Source: Proteus vulgaris (GTDB taxonomy: Bacteria > Pseudomonadota > Gammaproteobacteria > Enterobacterales > Enterobacteriaceae). From it: 64,000 bases of DNA. The stretch lies in assembly GCA_901472505.1 (NCBI GenBank), contig LR590468.1:3075501-3139500 (forward strand), given 5' to 3'. Each line of letters starts with the position of its first letter. Position 1 is the stretch's first letter. A program made the translations under genes and the position numbers. Positions 35,518-46,488 of the stretch are shown piece by piece. Under the pieces are notes generated by a model. It did no database searches, was not told where the DNA came from, and worked only from the letters and a program-made list of their open reading frames with translations.

Positions 35518-37224
35518 ATGTTTAGCCGAATGAAAATAGTGACTGGATTATTATCCATTCTTCTGTTGTTTGGTGTTTTGCAATTTATCTCTGGGGGTGT
35601 TTTTTACTCAAATATTGTTGAGACAAGAAATGACCTGAATAAAACACTTACAATACAGGATCAACGTGAACGCCTAGACGAAAGCTGGGCTAACTTACTT
35701 CAAGCTCGTAATAATATTAATCGTGCTGCGATTAGTTTTCTATTACAAGATAAAAACTTAAATGTGGATGGCTCTCTGTCTGTGGATTATCTTACGGGTC
35801 TTGCTCGTAAAAATATGTCTCGTGCAGATGAGAAGTTTAAAGAGTTTGAAAAGAATATTACCGCTTATCAAGTTCACTCCGAAGATGATGTTCGTAGCCT
35901 AAAAGGGCGTTTTATCGAATATTTCTCTGCATTAAATCAATTAGAAATTCTACTTCAAGATAGAAATTTAAAAGACTTTTTTGAGCAACCAACTACGGGT
36001 TATCAAGATGCTTTTTATAAAGAATATCTTGCCTACGTTATGCGTAATGAGAAGTTTAATCATGAATTAAATGTAGCATTAGAAGCTTCTCACCAACGTA
36101 CTGTCATCACCATGGTTGTTTTAGCCATTATCGTTATCTCTGCATTAATTTTATGCTGGTTTGCGTTACGTAATGCCTTGATTAGACCATTAAATTCGCT
36201 TCTATTAAGCATTAAAACTTTCTCTGAAGGGGATTTACGCCCCAATATTGAAGTCAATGGCCGTAATGAAATGAGCTTGTTAGCAAATGGCTTAAAGCAT
36301 ATGCAACAAGAGCTTATTCAAACCGTTCGTGGGGTCTATCAGAGCACAGAAAATATTTATAACAGCACAAGTGAAATAGCTGCTGGAAATAATGATCTGT
36401 CCGCACGTACAGAAGAGCAAGTAGCTTCCTTGGAAGAAACTGCCGCCAGTATGGAACAGTTAACTGCAACTGTAAAACAAAACGCAGATAACGCACGTCA
36501 AGCGAGTAACCTTGCTAATGACGCCTCAGATATCGCCCGCCAAGGCGGAAAAGTTGTTGCTAATGTGGTGCAAACAATGCACGACATAGCCGGAAGTTCT
36601 CAGAAAATCACCGATATTACTGCGGTTATCGATGGTATTGCATTTCAGACCAATATTTTGGCACTGAATGCAGCCGTGGAAGCTGCAAGAGCCGGTGAGC
36701 ATGGTCGCGGATTTGCGGTAGTTGCCGGTGAAGTTCGTAACCTTGCGCAGAGAAGTGCAGAAGCTGCTAAAGAAATAAAAACACTGATTGAAGATTCTGT
36801 AAGCCGTACTGAAACGGGCTCTGTGCTTGTTGAAAGTGCAGGAGAGACGATGACGCGTATTGTGGACTCAGTAACGCGAGTTACTGATATCATGGGCGAA
36901 ATCGCTTCTGCATCAGATGAGCAAAGCCGAGGTATCTCACAAGTTGGCCTTGCGGTTTCTGAAATGGATCGTGTCACTCAGCAAAATGCCTCTTTAGTAG
37001 AACAATCTGCAGCCGCGGCTGCTGGTCTTGAAGATCAAGCAGTTGCATTAACCCGCTTAGTTTCAATCTTCAAATTACCGGGTCAGGAAGAAAAAACGCT
37101 AGAAAGAAAGGAATCGGATGCAACCCCTGTAGTTAAAGCCGCTGCTCCACTTATAAAACCAGGAACCTCAGAAAAGAAAAAGAGCAGCAGTGTTGAAGAT
37201 CCCGCTAATTGGGAAACTTTCTAA
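35518..37224 (+). CDS. Methyl-accepting chemotaxis protein with NWETF tail
   Basis: 568 residues of the Tsr/Tar type: a first membrane helix (about 7-30), a four-helix periplasmic ligand domain (about 32-195), a second helix (about 197-217), HAMP, and a signalling domain whose tip reads [20 protein letters not shown]. The protein ends in NWETF, the pentapeptide that tethers CheR and CheB. The ligand is not predictable. The ATG at 35518 follows AAAAGGGAAACT and the sigma-28 promoter; it heads an operon running through cheZ. Confidence 0.93.
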   Translation: MFSRMKIVTGLLSILLLFGVLQFISGGVFYSNIVETRNDLNKTLTIQDQRERLDESWANLLQARNNINRAAISFLLQDKNLNVDGSLSVDYLTGLARKNMSRADEKFKEFEKNITAYQVHSEDDVRSLKGRFIEYFSALNQLEILLQDRNLKDFFEQPTTGYQDAFYKEYLAYVMRNEKFNHELNVALEASHQRTVITMVVLAIIVISALILCWFALRNALIRPLNSLLLSIKTFSEGDLRPNIEVNGRNEMSLLANGLKHMQQELIQTVRGVYQSTENIYNSTSEIAAGNNDLSARTEEQVASLEETAASMEQLTATVKQNADNARQASNLANDASDIARQGGKVVANVVQTMHDIAGSSQKITDITAVIDGIAFQTNILALNAAVEAARAGEHGRGFAVVAGEVRNLAQRSAEAAKEIKTLIEDSVSRTETGSVLVESAGETMTRIVDSVTRVTDIMGEIASASDEQSRGISQVGLAVSEMDRVTQQNASLVEQSAAAAAGLEDQAVALTRLVSIFKLPGQEEKTLERKESDATPVVKAAAPLIKPGTSEKKKSSSVEDPANWETF

Positions 37225-37242
37225 CAACAACAAGTGGCTGAC

Positions 37243-37268
37243 AAGCGGTGGCTTTTTTACCACCGCTT
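37243..37268 (+). other. Stem-loop between the two chemoreceptor genes
   Basis: Perfect 9-bp stem AAGCGGTGG with CCACCGCTT around an 8-base T-rich loop, between the two receptor genes. It may reduce read-through or set relative mRNA levels. Confidence 0.55.
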
Positions 37269-37284
37269 TAAACGAGGTGAAGGC

Positions 37285-38931
37285 ATGTTTAGGTTTCGCA
37301 AATTAAAGATATCCACCAGTCTCTATTTATTACTGATGATGTTTTGCGTTATGCAGATGATTTCTAGTGGTATTTCGCTAGGGATTGTCCATTTGAATAA
37401 CGAACAGATCACCAGAGTTGATTTAGATACATCTAAGCGAGATGAGTTAGGATTAAGTTGGGCATCTTTAATACAAACACGCAATGCGATTAATCGTGTT
37501 GCTATCGCAGTGAAAACTGAACAGTCAACGGATTATATTCAATCTATTGAATCAATTGCACTTTCACGCTTGGAAACAGCGAATACTCATTTTCAAAATT
37601 TCCTTGCTGAAATAAATAAAGAGGCAATACCGACAGAAGAAAAAGAAATCGTTGAAACGGTGAAAAATAATTATCACGTTTTATATGGTGCCTTAACTGA
37701 ATTACATAGCATGTTAAAAAATGATAATTTCCAAGGTTTTTTAGACCAACCAACGGAACGTTATCAAACGGCAATGGAAAATTCATTTAACACTTATATG
37801 AATTACGTGCAGACAGAAATAACAGAATCTATAGAGCAAGGACATCGCTCTTATACTATTGCTATCTTGATGTTTATCGGTGCAATAGCAATGGTTATTG
37901 TTGTGTCAATCGCAGCTCACCGTTGGCTAAATTTTAATATCATTAAACCTTTTGCGAGTTTAAGTCGTTATTTTAATGATGTTGCAACCGGTAAATTAAA
38001 TCGTGAAATTCTTGTTTTTACGGATGATGAAATAGGGGATGTATTTAGACAATTACGAGATATGCGGGGTGAGCTTGCTCGTTCTATTCGTATTGTTCGA
38101 GATAACAGTCACGCTATGTATTCTGGTATTCAAGAAATTTCAAAAGGAAATACGGATTTATCCTCAAGAACTGAACAACAAGCTGCTTCATTAGAAGAAA
38201 CTGCGGCAAGCATGGAAGAGTTAACGGCAACAGTAAAACAAAATGCTGATAACGCTTTACAAGCAAGTAAGCTTGCGGAATCTGCTTCTGAAACAGCCAT
38301 GCGTGGTGGCCAAATTACGCATAGTGTTGTTGAAACCATGGATGCGATTACACAAAGTTCTCAAAAGATAGGGGCTATTATCAGTGTGATTGATGGTATT
38401 GCGTTCCAAACCAATATATTAGCACTTAACGCGGCGGTTGAGGCTGCGCGTGCCGGTGAACAAGGACGAGGATTCTCTGTTGTTGCTGGAGAAGTTCGTA
38501 ACCTTGCTCAGCGTAGTGCTGATGCTGCTAAAGAAATCAAATTATTGATTGATGAATCTGTTTTACGCGTCTCTCAAGGTTCTCAACTCGTTAATAATGC
38601 AGGGCAGACAATGGAGGAACTCGTTACATCAGTAAACAAAGCCACTGAACTAATGGCAGAAATTGCCTCTGCTTCTGATGAACAAAGTCGAGGTATTCAC
38701 CAAGTCGCTGATGCAGTCAGTCAGATGGATCAGGTGACACAGCAAAACGCTGCTTTGGTGGAGCAATCAGCATCTGCTGCCGCAGCATTGGAAGATCAGG
38801 CTAATAACCTTGTTGATGCTGTATCGGCATTCGAGTTGCCTGATACGGATGAGAGTAATACCTCTTCATCCCTAGAAGGTAATGGGTTGAAAAAAGCAGA
38901 TAAAAAATCATTTTTTAAAAAGACCCATTAA
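37285..38931 (+). CDS. Methyl-accepting chemotaxis protein without the pentapeptide
   Basis: 548 residues with the same layout as the preceding receptor: membrane helix, periplasmic helical sensor, second helix near 195-215, HAMP and the tip [21 protein letters not shown]. It ends KKADKKSFFKKTH and lacks NWETF, like E. coli Tap and Trg, so adaptation would depend on the neighbouring receptor. I chose the ATG at 37285, preceded by CGAGGTGAAGGC, over the GTG at 37234, which lies before the stem-loop. Confidence 0.92.
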   Translation: MFRFRKLKISTSLYLLLMMFCVMQMISSGISLGIVHLNNEQITRVDLDTSKRDELGLSWASLIQTRNAINRVAIAVKTEQSTDYIQSIESIALSRLETANTHFQNFLAEINKEAIPTEEKEIVETVKNNYHVLYGALTELHSMLKNDNFQGFLDQPTERYQTAMENSFNTYMNYVQTEITESIEQGHRSYTIAILMFIGAIAMVIVVSIAAHRWLNFNIIKPFASLSRYFNDVATGKLNREILVFTDDEIGDVFRQLRDMRGELARSIRIVRDNSHAMYSGIQEISKGNTDLSSRTEQQAASLEETAASMEELTATVKQNADNALQASKLAESASETAMRGGQITHSVVETMDAITQSSQKIGAIISVIDGIAFQTNILALNAAVEAARAGEQGRGFSVVAGEVRNLAQRSADAAKEIKLLIDESVLRVSQGSQLVNNAGQTMEELVTSVNKATELMAEIASASDEQSRGIHQVADAVSQMDQVTQQNAALVEQSASAAAALEDQANNLVDAVSAFELPDTDESNTSSSLEGNGLKKADKKSFFKKTH

Positions 38932-38937
38932 AAAACA

Positions 38938-39828
38938 ATGAAACGTAATGTTACTGAAGTCTTATCAGATATCGCTACTCAACCGTTGGATATTTTTACT
39001 CAACGGTTCATGTTGTCCGATGATCAGTTCCAATCTATATGCCAATTGATTTATCAAAAGGCCGGTATTGTGCTGACTAACAACAAAAGGGAGATGGTGT
39101 ATAACCGTCTCACGAGGAGGTTACGTGAATTACGGATGAATAACTTTGGTGACTATCTTGCGTTTCTTAAAAGTGATGTACGCAACCCTGAATGGCAAGA
39201 GTTTGTTAATGCACTAACAACCAATCTCACGGCATTTTTCAGGGAAGCGCATCATTTTCCTATTTTGGCAAAACATGCCAGAAAAAGAGCAGGAGGTGTC
39301 TACCGAGTATGGTGTGCAGCAGCATCGACTGGAGAAGAACCTTATTCAATTGCGATGACTTTACGCGATGTTTTTGGGAATAACCCTTATAAAACCAAAA
39401 TTATTGCCAGCGATATCGATACAAATGTGTTGGATAAAGCACGAAAGGGTGTTTACCGACAAGAAGAGCTTAAAACATTAAATGATGAATATTTGAAAAA
39501 ATATTTTCTCAAAGGTGTCGGCGATTTTGAAGGATACGTGAAAATTAGACAGCAAATTAGCGAGATGGTCTCTTTTCAGTATTTGAATCTACTCGACAAG
39601 CAATGGGATTTAGAAGGTAGTTTTGATGCAATATTTTGTCGTAATGTGATGATTTATTTTGACAAAGCAACACAACAAACTTTACTTAATCGCTTTATCT
39701 CATTACTTAAACCAGACGGAATGCTGTTTGTTGGGCATTCCGAAAATGTAAGCCAGCTTAGCAAGGATTTCTACTTGCATGGGCATACCGTTTACGGGCT
39801 GACACCAGCAAGGAGAGGTTATGAATAA
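38938..39828 (+). CDS. cheR: Chemotaxis protein methyltransferase CheR
   Basis: 296 residues. An N-terminal helical CheR domain (about 20-85) precedes an S-adenosylmethionine-binding Rossmann domain with [17 protein letters not shown] and [11 protein letters not shown], then [19 protein letters not shown]. It methylates receptor glutamates. Nearly abuts the second receptor and overlaps cheB by 8 bases. Confidence 0.95.
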   Translation: MKRNVTEVLSDIATQPLDIFTQRFMLSDDQFQSICQLIYQKAGIVLTNNKREMVYNRLTRRLRELRMNNFGDYLAFLKSDVRNPEWQEFVNALTTNLTAFFREAHHFPILAKHARKRAGGVYRVWCAAASTGEEPYSIAMTLRDVFGNNPYKTKIIASDIDTNVLDKARKGVYRQEELKTLNDEYLKKYFLKGVGDFEGYVKIRQQISEMVSFQYLNLLDKQWDLEGSFDAIFCRNVMIYFDKATQQTLLNRFISLLKPDGMLFVGHSENVSQLSKDFYLHGHTVYGLTPARRGYE

Positions 39829-40873
39829 AATAACGGTACTCTGTGTTGATGATTCGGCGCTAATGCGTCAAATCATGCGAGAAATCATCAACAGTCATAG
39901 TGATATGGAAGTTGTTGATTGTGCACCAGATCCTATAGTGGCTCGTGACTTGATAAAAAAGTACAACCCACAGGTATTAACGTTAGACGTTGAAATGCCA
40001 CGTATGGATGGTATTGATTTCTTGGAAAAATTGATGCGATTAAGACCAATGCCTGTCGTTATGGTCTCATCACTAACTGCAAAAGGTTCAGAAGTCACGC
40101 TAAAAGCGCTAGAACTGGGTGCGGTTGATTTTGTGACTAAACCTCAGCTTGGTTTGCGTGAAGGTATGCTTGCTTATAGTGAACTGATTGCAGAGAAAAT
40201 TCGTGCGGCTGCTCTTGCACGGATTAGTCGGCGTGAAGTTCAAGTCGTACCTTCTAAATCATTGTCATTTACACCGATGATTTCGAGTGAAAAGTTGATT
40301 GTAGTTGGTGCATCAACAGGTGGCACAGAGGCTATTCGTAATTTTCTAGAACCATTACCCGTTACCAGCCCAGCGGTGTTGATCACACAACATATGCCAG
40401 CAGGGTTTACACACTCATTTGCAGAACGTTTAAATCGTTTATGTCAAATCAGTGTAAAAGAAGCTGAAGATGGAGAACGTGTATTACCTGGGCACGCTTA
40501 TGTTGCTCCCGGTGATTATCATATGGAGCTTCGTCGGAATGGTGCTAACTACCAAATACACATTAATAAAGAGCCTGCTGTAAACCGCCATCGTCCTTCT
40601 GTCGATGTATTATTTCGGTCAGTCGCAAAATATGCGGGACGTAATGCCATTGGCGTTATTTTAACCGGAATGGGAAGTGATGGTGCTGCGGGGTTATTAG
40701 AAATGCGTCAAGCAGGAAGTTATACCTTTGCACAAGATGAAGCGAGTTGTGTCGTCTTTGGTATGCCTCGTGCTGCGGTTGAAATAGGCGCAGTTGATGA
40801 GGTGAAAAGCATAAGCTCAATGAGCAAAGCGGTACTGATGAAAATCAGTAGCACGCAATCATTGCGTATCTGA
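39821..40873 (+). CDS. cheB: Chemotaxis response regulator methylesterase CheB
   Basis: 350 residues (349 in E. coli). Receiver domain with [10 protein letters not shown] and phospho-acceptor Asp56 in [13 protein letters not shown]-terminal methylesterase with catalytic Ser in [10 protein letters not shown], His in [10 protein letters not shown] and Asp in LTGMGSDGA. It removes methyl groups from receptors when phosphorylated by CheA. Confidence 0.96.
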   Translation: MNKITVLCVDDSALMRQIMREIINSHSDMEVVDCAPDPIVARDLIKKYNPQVLTLDVEMPRMDGIDFLEKLMRLRPMPVVMVSSLTAKGSEVTLKALELGAVDFVTKPQLGLREGMLAYSELIAEKIRAAALARISRREVQVVPSKSLSFTPMISSEKLIVVGASTGGTEAIRNFLEPLPVTSPAVLITQHMPAGFTHSFAERLNRLCQISVKEAEDGERVLPGHAYVAPGDYHMELRRNGANYQIHINKEPAVNRHRPSVDVLFRSVAKYAGRNAIGVILTGMGSDGAAGLLEMRQAGSYTFAQDEASCVVFGMPRAAVEIGAVDEVKSISSMSKAVLMKISSTQSLRI

Positions 40874-40932
40874 TTAAGTTCAGTTTAAAAAGCAACACAG
40901 TAATTTGCCGATATATTTTGAAGGAGTTTTCA

Positions 40933-41322
40933 ATGGCAAGTAAGGATCTGAAATTTTTAGTGGTTGATGATTTTTCAACAATGCGCCGCATAGTTCGTAA
41001 TTTGCTAAAGGAATTAGGATTTACGAATGTAGAAGAAGCAGAAGATGGTGCTGACGCGTTAGCTAAATTACGCAATTCGGCAATTGATTTTGTGATAACA
41101 GACTGGAACATGCCAAACATGGATGGTCTAGAGCTTCTTAAAAATATTCGTAGTGATGCGGGATTTGCAGCAACACCTGTATTAATGGTGACCGCTGAAG
41201 CTAAAAAAGAAAATATCATTGCAGCAGCGCAAGCTGGTGCAAGTGGGTATGTTGTTAAACCTTTTACAGCAGCAATTCTTGAAGAAAAACTAAATAAAAT
41301 TTTTGAAAAACTGGGCATCTAA
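40933..41322 (+). CDS. cheY: Chemotaxis response regulator CheY
   Basis: 129 residues, the standard length. Asp12 and Asp13 ([11 protein letters not shown]), phospho-acceptor Asp57 in [12 protein letters not shown], conserved Thr in [10 protein letters not shown] and Lys in VVKPFT. Phospho-CheY binds FliM and the motor switch. The ATG at 40933 lies 6 bases after AAGGAG; a longer frame would start upstream of that site. Confidence 0.97.
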   Translation: MASKDLKFLVVDDFSTMRRIVRNLLKELGFTNVEEAEDGADALAKLRNSAIDFVITDWNMPNMDGLELLKNIRSDAGFAATPVLMVTAEAKKENIIAAAQAGASGYVVKPFTAAILEEKLNKIFEKLGI

Positions 41323-41331
41323 GGAGTCGCA

Positions 41332-41988
41332 ATGAGTGGGAATCCAATTATGCCGAAAGATAATATTGAAATGACATCTGATATTATCAGCCGGATCGGA
41401 CAATTGACGCGGATGTTACGCGACAGTTTGCGAGAATTAGGATTGGATAAAGCAATAGCCGAAGCAGCAGAAGCCATCCCTGACGCTAGGGAACGATTGG
41501 ATTATGTTGCTCAGATGACCGCTCAGGCAGCTGAGCGTACATTGAACTGCGTCGAAGCTGCGCAACCTAAACAGGATGCGTTAAGTGCCGATGCGACTAA
41601 GCTTACTGAACGTTGGGACCAATGGTTTGAACAGCCAGAAGAGCTGAAAGATGTACGCTCTCTTGTAACCGATACCCGCAATTATTTGCGGGATATCCCT
41701 GAGAGTACGGCTTTTACTAACAGTCAGTTATTGGAAATTATGATGGCACAGGATTTCCAAGATCTGACCGGTCAGGTAATTAAACGTATGATGAGTGTGG
41801 TTCAAGAAATTGAGAAACAACTTGTCATGGTATTAATGGAAAACCTGCCACCAGAGCAACTTGAAAAGTCTAATGTGAAAAAAGAGACTGATTCTTTATT
41901 AAATGGTCCACAAGTGAATAAAAACAGTGCTGGCGTGATCAAAAATCAAGATCAAGTTGATGATTTACTAGAAAGTTTAGGATTCTAA
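41332..41988 (+). CDS. cheZ: CheY-phosphate phosphatase CheZ
   Basis: 218 residues (214 in E. coli), a long helical hairpin with the catalytic region [18 protein letters not shown] and a C-terminal CheY-binding tail [11 protein letters not shown]. It removes phosphate from CheY. AAGGAGTCGCA precedes the ATG. It ends the operon. Confidence 0.96.
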   Translation: MSGNPIMPKDNIEMTSDIISRIGQLTRMLRDSLRELGLDKAIAEAAEAIPDARERLDYVAQMTAQAAERTLNCVEAAQPKQDALSADATKLTERWDQWFEQPEELKDVRSLVTDTRNYLRDIPESTAFTNSQLLEIMMAQDFQDLTGQVIKRMMSVVQEIEKQLVMVLMENLPPEQLEKSNVKKETDSLLNGPQVNKNSAGVIKNQDQVDDLLESLGF

Positions 41989-42409
41989 CCTTCTAATGAG
42001 TTTTAGGGCGATAAGGACGTTGAGATATGCAGGACGCATTCGCTCTATGCTCTGCTCTTTTAGGATGGTGTACTTTATGGATAAAAAATTACGTAATAAT
42101 ACTTTGATAGCTCACGCTATCGAAGAAAATGTAAGCCGCTTTTTTTAAGCGGCTTTCGAAGTTGCTTAAATCAGCATCAATATGAAAGGTGTATGATTTG
42201 CTGTTAACTTCGCTGATTTCTTTATAGTTGGCGTCAAGATCACTTTTATTCTTATTTTTATCATTAGGTTGGTTTCTAAGCACCGACTGTCATAGCCCAA
42301 AAAGCCCCGTAAATTTGCGATTGTTCAGCCCATCAATTTCCTCTGAATTTGTCATGCTTAGAGTCATTTCATTCATGCTTTTAATCTCATTATCTAAATC
42401 GGACAGACT
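41989..42409. other. cheZ-flhB intergenic region with a possible decayed minus-strand ORF
   Basis: About 420 bases. A terminator-like hairpin stands at 42133-42156. On the minus strand, 42089-42378 reads as one frame interrupted by a single TGA near 42314-42316: MTNSEEIDGLNNRKFTG before the stop and QPNDKNKNKSDLDANYKEIS then SKSYTFHIDADLSNFESRL after it. Codon choice looks coding-like, but no family is recognised and the frame crosses the hairpin. The class 2 promoter of flhBA must also lie here. Confidence 0.3.
42133..42156 (+). terminator. Terminator after cheZ
   Basis: AAGCCGCTT (42133-42141) pairs with AAGCGGCTT (42147-42155) around five T; only a short T tail follows, so strength is uncertain. 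Confidence 0.6.
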
Positions 42410-43558
42410 GTGGCTGAAGATAGCGATCTCGAAAAAACAGAGGAACCCACACCCCATAAACGGGAAAAAGCTAAAAAGGATGGGCAAATTGTCCGTTCTA
42501 AAGAGCTTTCATCCGTTTTAATGGTCTTAGGTGGTGTGAGTTTACTGTGGATGAGTGGTGGATTTATCACTCGTGGGTTACATGCCATGTTAACGGAAGG
42601 ATTTACATTTAATCATCACCTGATTGGTAATGAGAATTTGTTGATCCCTCGATTTGGTAGCTTGATTAAGCAAGCTGTTTTTGCGTTATCGCCAGTGTTC
42701 TTTGGATTAGTGCTGGTGGCAATAGGTGGCTCGGCGTTATTAGGTGGGATCAATTTTAGTAGTAAATCAATTAAATTTGATGCAAAAAAATGGAATCCCA
42801 TCTCTGGGCTAAAGCGTATTTTTTCAATGAATGCGTTGGCTGAATTATTTAAAGCGATACTAAAATCGACCTTTGTGGGACTGGCGGCAACCATTTTCTT
42901 ATGGCACAACTGGAACGATATTCTTCATTTGATCACGCTTCCACCACTGAATGCGCTTGCTAATGCGATGCAATTGTTGATTTTTGCCGTCTACATCACG
43001 GTTTTTATGCTGATCCCCATGGTGGCCTTTGACATTATTTTCCAAATTCGTAGTCACCTGAAAAAACTACGTATGACGCGCCAAGAAATTAAAGACGAAT
43101 TTAAACAGCAAGAAGGTGATCCTCAACTTAAAGCACGTATTCGTCAGCAACAACATGCGATGTCTCGCCGTCGAATGATGGCGGATGTACCGAAGGCTGA
43201 CGTCATTGTTACGAACCCAACACACTATGCTGTCGCATTGCAATATAACGACAAAATGACCGCACCAAAAGTGTTAGCGAAAGGTGCAGGTGCTATTGCG
43301 TTAAAAATTAAAGAAATTGGTGCAGAACATCGAATTCCGCTTCTAGAAGCGCCACCGCTTGCTAGGGCGTTATATCGTCACAGTGAAATAGGTCATGCAA
43401 TACCTTCAACCCTCTACGCTGCGGTTGCAGAAGTACTTGCGTGGGTTTATCAACTGAAACGATGGAAAACCGAAGGTGGTTTAAAACCTAAACAACCTAT
43501 GAACTTGCCAGTGCCTCCCGCACTGGACTTTGCTGGAGAAGATAATCGTCATGGCTAA
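42410..43558 (+). CDS. flhB: Flagellar export switch protein FlhB
   Basis: 382 residues (E. coli 382). Four membrane helices, then the cytoplasmic domain with the autocleavage site NPTH in VIVTNPTHYAVAL. FlhB switches export from rod/hook to filament substrates. GTG start at 42410 gives AEDSDLEKTEEPTPHKREKA, the family N-terminus. It overlaps flhA by 8 bases. Confidence 0.95.
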   Translation: MAEDSDLEKTEEPTPHKREKAKKDGQIVRSKELSSVLMVLGGVSLLWMSGGFITRGLHAMLTEGFTFNHHLIGNENLLIPRFGSLIKQAVFALSPVFFGLVLVAIGGSALLGGINFSSKSIKFDAKKWNPISGLKRIFSMNALAELFKAILKSTFVGLAATIFLWHNWNDILHLITLPPLNALANAMQLLIFAVYITVFMLIPMVAFDIIFQIRSHLKKLRMTRQEIKDEFKQQEGDPQLKARIRQQQHAMSRRRMMADVPKADVIVTNPTHYAVALQYNDKMTAPKVLAKGAGAIALKIKEIGAEHRIPLLEAPPLARALYRHSEIGHAIPSTLYAAVAEVLAWVYQLKRWKTEGGLKPKQPMNLPVPPALDFAGEDNRHG

Positions 43559-45641
43559 TTTGGCCTCATTACTCCGCTTGCCGGGAAATTGGAAAAGTTC
43601 TCAGTGGCAGATACTGGCAGGGCCAGTGCTTATCTTGTTGATACTGTCAATGATGGTATTGCCATTGCCACCTTTTCTATTGGATTTATTATTTACCTTT
43701 AATATCGCACTTTCCATTATGGTGCTGTTAGTAGCAATGTTTACAAAGCGTACTTTGGACTTTGCTGCGTTTCCGACTATTTTGCTATTTACCACGTTGT
43801 TACGTTTATCATTAAACGTTGCTTCAACGCGTATCATCTTAATGGAAGGGCATACAGGATCAGCGGCTGCAGGGCGTGTTGTTGAAGCCTTTGGTCATTT
43901 CCTTGTTGGCGGTAACTTTGCGATTGGTATTGTGGTCTTTATCATCCTTGTATTGATTAACTTTATGGTTATCACTAAAGGGGCAGGACGTATTGCTGAA
44001 GTCGGTGCACGTTTTGTGTTAGATGGTATGCCAGGTAAACAGATGGCCATCGATGCTGATCTTAACGCCGGTATTATCAACGAAGATGAAGCAAAAAAAC
44101 GCCGTAAAGAAGTCTCATTAGAATCTGATTTTTATGGTTCTATGGACGGTGCGAGTAAATTCGTTCGTGGTGATGCCATCGCAGGCTTAATGATCCTCGT
44201 GATTAACGTAGTGGGGGGCTTAATTGTCGGTGTTGCTCAACACGGTATGCCACTGAATGATGCCGCGAGCACTTATACCCTATTAACTATCGGTGATGGC
44301 CTGGTTGCTCAAATCCCAGCATTGATTATCTCAACGGCTGCGGGGGTTATTGTGACTCGTGTCGCGACCGATGAAGATGTTGGGCAACAAATGGTGACCC
44401 AACTCTTTGATAACCCTCGTGTATTGATGCTAACAGCTGGTGTATTAGGCCTGTTAGGTTTAGTACCAGGCATGCCAAATTTTGTTTTCCTTTTCTTCAC
44501 CGCAGCATTAGGCGGATTAGGGTGGTATATCTTACGACGTAACGCCAACCCGCAAGTGCAACAACAAAAAGAGATGGAAGAAGTTGAGAAGCAAAATCGT
44601 GTTGTCGAAGCATCATGGGAAGATGTGCAACTGGAAGATCCTCTTGCTATGGAAGTGGGATATCGCTTAATTCCAATGGTAGATAACCGCCAAAATGGTG
44701 AGTTATTGGGGAGAATTAGCGGTATTCGTAAGAAATTTGCTCAAGAGACAGGATATCTCCCACCTGTTGTTCATATTCGTGACAATATGGAGTTAAGACC
44801 TTCTTCTTATCGTATTCTTATGAAAGGGGTTGAAATTGGTCATGGAGAAGCGCATCCGGGTCGTTGGTTAGCGATTAATCCAGGGAATGCGGTGGGTTCT
44901 TTAGAAGGCGATATCACGCAAGAGCCTGCCTTTGGTTTACCTGCGGTTTGGATTGATGACAGTTTAAGAGAACAGGCACAAGTTCAAGGCTATACCGTGG
45001 TTGCTGCGAGTACAGTAATTGCAACACACTTTAACCATGCATTAGCAAAATACGCATCAGAATTATTTGGTCGTCAAGAAGCGCAAATGTTGTTTGATAG
45101 GGTGAGTAAAGAGCTCCCTAAAATGACAGAAAATATGATCCCAGATATGCTGTCACTCACTGTATTGCACAAAGTATTGCAAAATCTGCTGTCTGAACAG
45201 GTGCCTATTCGTGATATGAGAACCATATTAGAAGCTTTAGCCGAGCATGCGCCAGAGCAAAAAGATCCTGCTGAATTAACAGCTGTCGTTCGTGTTGCAC
45301 TTCGTCGTGCGATTACACAACACTGGTTTGGTGATCAAGATGAAATCCAAGTCATTGGGTTGGATGCAAGCTTAGAGCGTATTCTTGTTCAAGCAATGCA
45401 AAGTGGTGGTGGATTAGAGCCAGGGCTTGCTGAAAATATTGAACAACAAGCCTCTGATGCCGTACGTCACCAAGAAATATCAGGTGGGGCACCTGTATTA
45501 TTAGTCAATCATACTTTACGTTCATTATTATCACGTTTCTTACGCCGTAGCCTGCCACAATTAGCCGTATTATCAAATATGGAAATTAGCGAAGGTCGTC
45601 GTATCCGAATGACATCGATGATAGGTGGGCAACCTCATTAA
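43551..45641 (+). CDS. flhA: Flagellar export gate protein FlhA
   Basis: 696 residues (692 in E. coli). Eight membrane helices in the first 330 residues with the FHIPEP-type block GKQMAIDADLNAGIINEDEA and RKEVSLESDFYGSMDGASKF, then the cytoplasmic platform that binds chaperone-substrate pairs. The ATG at 43551 overlaps the flhB stop, with CTGGAG upstream. No flhE follows; a terminator ends the operon. Confidence 0.95.
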   Translation: MANLASLLRLPGNWKSSQWQILAGPVLILLILSMMVLPLPPFLLDLLFTFNIALSIMVLLVAMFTKRTLDFAAFPTILLFTTLLRLSLNVASTRIILMEGHTGSAAAGRVVEAFGHFLVGGNFAIGIVVFIILVLINFMVITKGAGRIAEVGARFVLDGMPGKQMAIDADLNAGIINEDEAKKRRKEVSLESDFYGSMDGASKFVRGDAIAGLMILVINVVGGLIVGVAQHGMPLNDAASTYTLLTIGDGLVAQIPALIISTAAGVIVTRVATDEDVGQQMVTQLFDNPRVLMLTAGVLGLLGLVPGMPNFVFLFFTAALGGLGWYILRRNANPQVQQQKEMEEVEKQNRVVEASWEDVQLEDPLAMEVGYRLIPMVDNRQNGELLGRISGIRKKFAQETGYLPPVVHIRDNMELRPSSYRILMKGVEIGHGEAHPGRWLAINPGNAVGSLEGDITQEPAFGLPAVWIDDSLREQAQVQGYTVVAASTVIATHFNHALAKYASELFGRQEAQMLFDRVSKELPKMTENMIPDMLSLTVLHKVLQNLLSEQVPIRDMRTILEALAEHAPEQKDPAELTAVVRVALRRAITQHWFGDQDEIQVIGLDASLERILVQAMQSGGGLEPGLAENIEQQASDAVRHQEISGGAPVLLVNHTLRSLLSRFLRRSLPQLAVLSNMEISEGRRIRMTSMIGGQPH

Positions 45642-45673
45642 TCATTCTTGTTGATATGCCCTCATCTAGAGTT

Positions 45674-45701
45674 AAGGCCACTGTATTAAGTGGCCTTTTT
45701 T
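45674..45701 (+). terminator. Terminator of flhBA
   Basis: Perfect 9-bp stem AAGGCCACT with AGTGGCCTT around a 6-base loop, ending in TTTTTT. Confidence 0.9.
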
Positions 45702-45968
45702 ATGTTTATAGCATAGGAAAAGAGATAGGAGCGTCTAGTCATTTACTCTGTTTGATAAGCACAGAAGGCATCAGAAAGTGCAATTGTCTATTGATGAAAA
45801 AAGTGAAAAAAGAATGATAAATAAAGCCCTAGATATAATGAAAGGTGCATGCTGATAACGTGATAAGTCAGAGAAATAAAGTAAAGAGAACGTTTAAGGT
45901 GAGAGAGAGTCAGAGTACTCGATGTATATTTATATTGTCGAAAACGAGGTGTTACTTGTGTTTAATCG
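45702..45968. other. Gene-free spacer between flhA and flgN
   Basis: About 270 bases between two convergent terminators. I see no ORF; in Salmonella and E. coli flhE sits in this position after flhA. Confidence 0.5.
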
Positions 45969-46000
45969 GAAAAACAAAACGCCATCATGATTGATGGCGT
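45969..46000 (-). terminator. Terminator of flgAMN
   Basis: ACGCCATCA (45979-45987) pairs with TGATGGCGT (45992-46000) around four bases; on the minus strand a T-rich tail follows (plus-strand A-run 45970-45978). Confidence 0.85.
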
Positions 46001-46034
46001 ATCGTGAGAATTTAGGGCTTACTACTCAGAAAAG

Positions 46035-46481
46035 CTAAACCTGAATTTTACGTCCAGCCAGTGTTGAACGCTGAGCTTGCCCATCAGAACCATAAAGCGT
46101 TGGGCTGTGATTCTTCTGTAAAAAACGGATAGCATCACTATTACGAGAAATATGTTGCTCTAATAGTAATCCGTTATGCTGATTAAGGTGTTTTAGCTCC
46201 GCCGTAATATCTATTATCTGTATCCATAAATCAGATAAGAATGCTAGACCTGTATAAGGTTTTTCTATACCAGCTTGTAAGCTTAGCGTATGACGCTGTT
46301 GGTCTGTATGACCTAAAGCCGATAAGACAAAATTCTTCTGTTCAGTAACTTCGTGAAGTGCATTGATATCAATGTTGCCTGCACACAATAACTGCTGTTC
46401 AGCGCGTAGAATACCTGCAATGGTATTGAGCTGTGATAATTGAAGATCTAAAGTCTGGCGGAGTTCTTCCATCATAATCAT
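46035..46481 (-). CDS. flgN: Flagella synthesis chaperone FlgN
   Basis: 148 residues (138 in E. coli), predicted all helical: EELRQTLDLQLSQLNTIAGI, then LRAEQQLLCAGNIDINALHE and TEQKNFVLSALG. FlgN is the export chaperone of FlgK and FlgL. It follows flgM by 7 bases in the flgAMN order. Confidence 0.9.
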   Translation of the reverse strand: MIMMEELRQTLDLQLSQLNTIAGILRAEQQLLCAGNIDINALHEVTEQKNFVLSALGHTDQQRHTLSLQAGIEKPYTGLAFLSDLWIQIIDITAELKHLNQHNGLLLEQHISRNSDAIRFLQKNHSPTLYGSDGQAQRSTLAGRKIQV

Positions 46482-46488
46482 TAAAATA

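Noticed and set aside
42027..42107. Short hydrophobic plus-strand ORF (MQDAFALCSALLGWCTLW...) after cheZ
   Set aside because: Only 26 codons, weak ribosome site and no conserved features visible.
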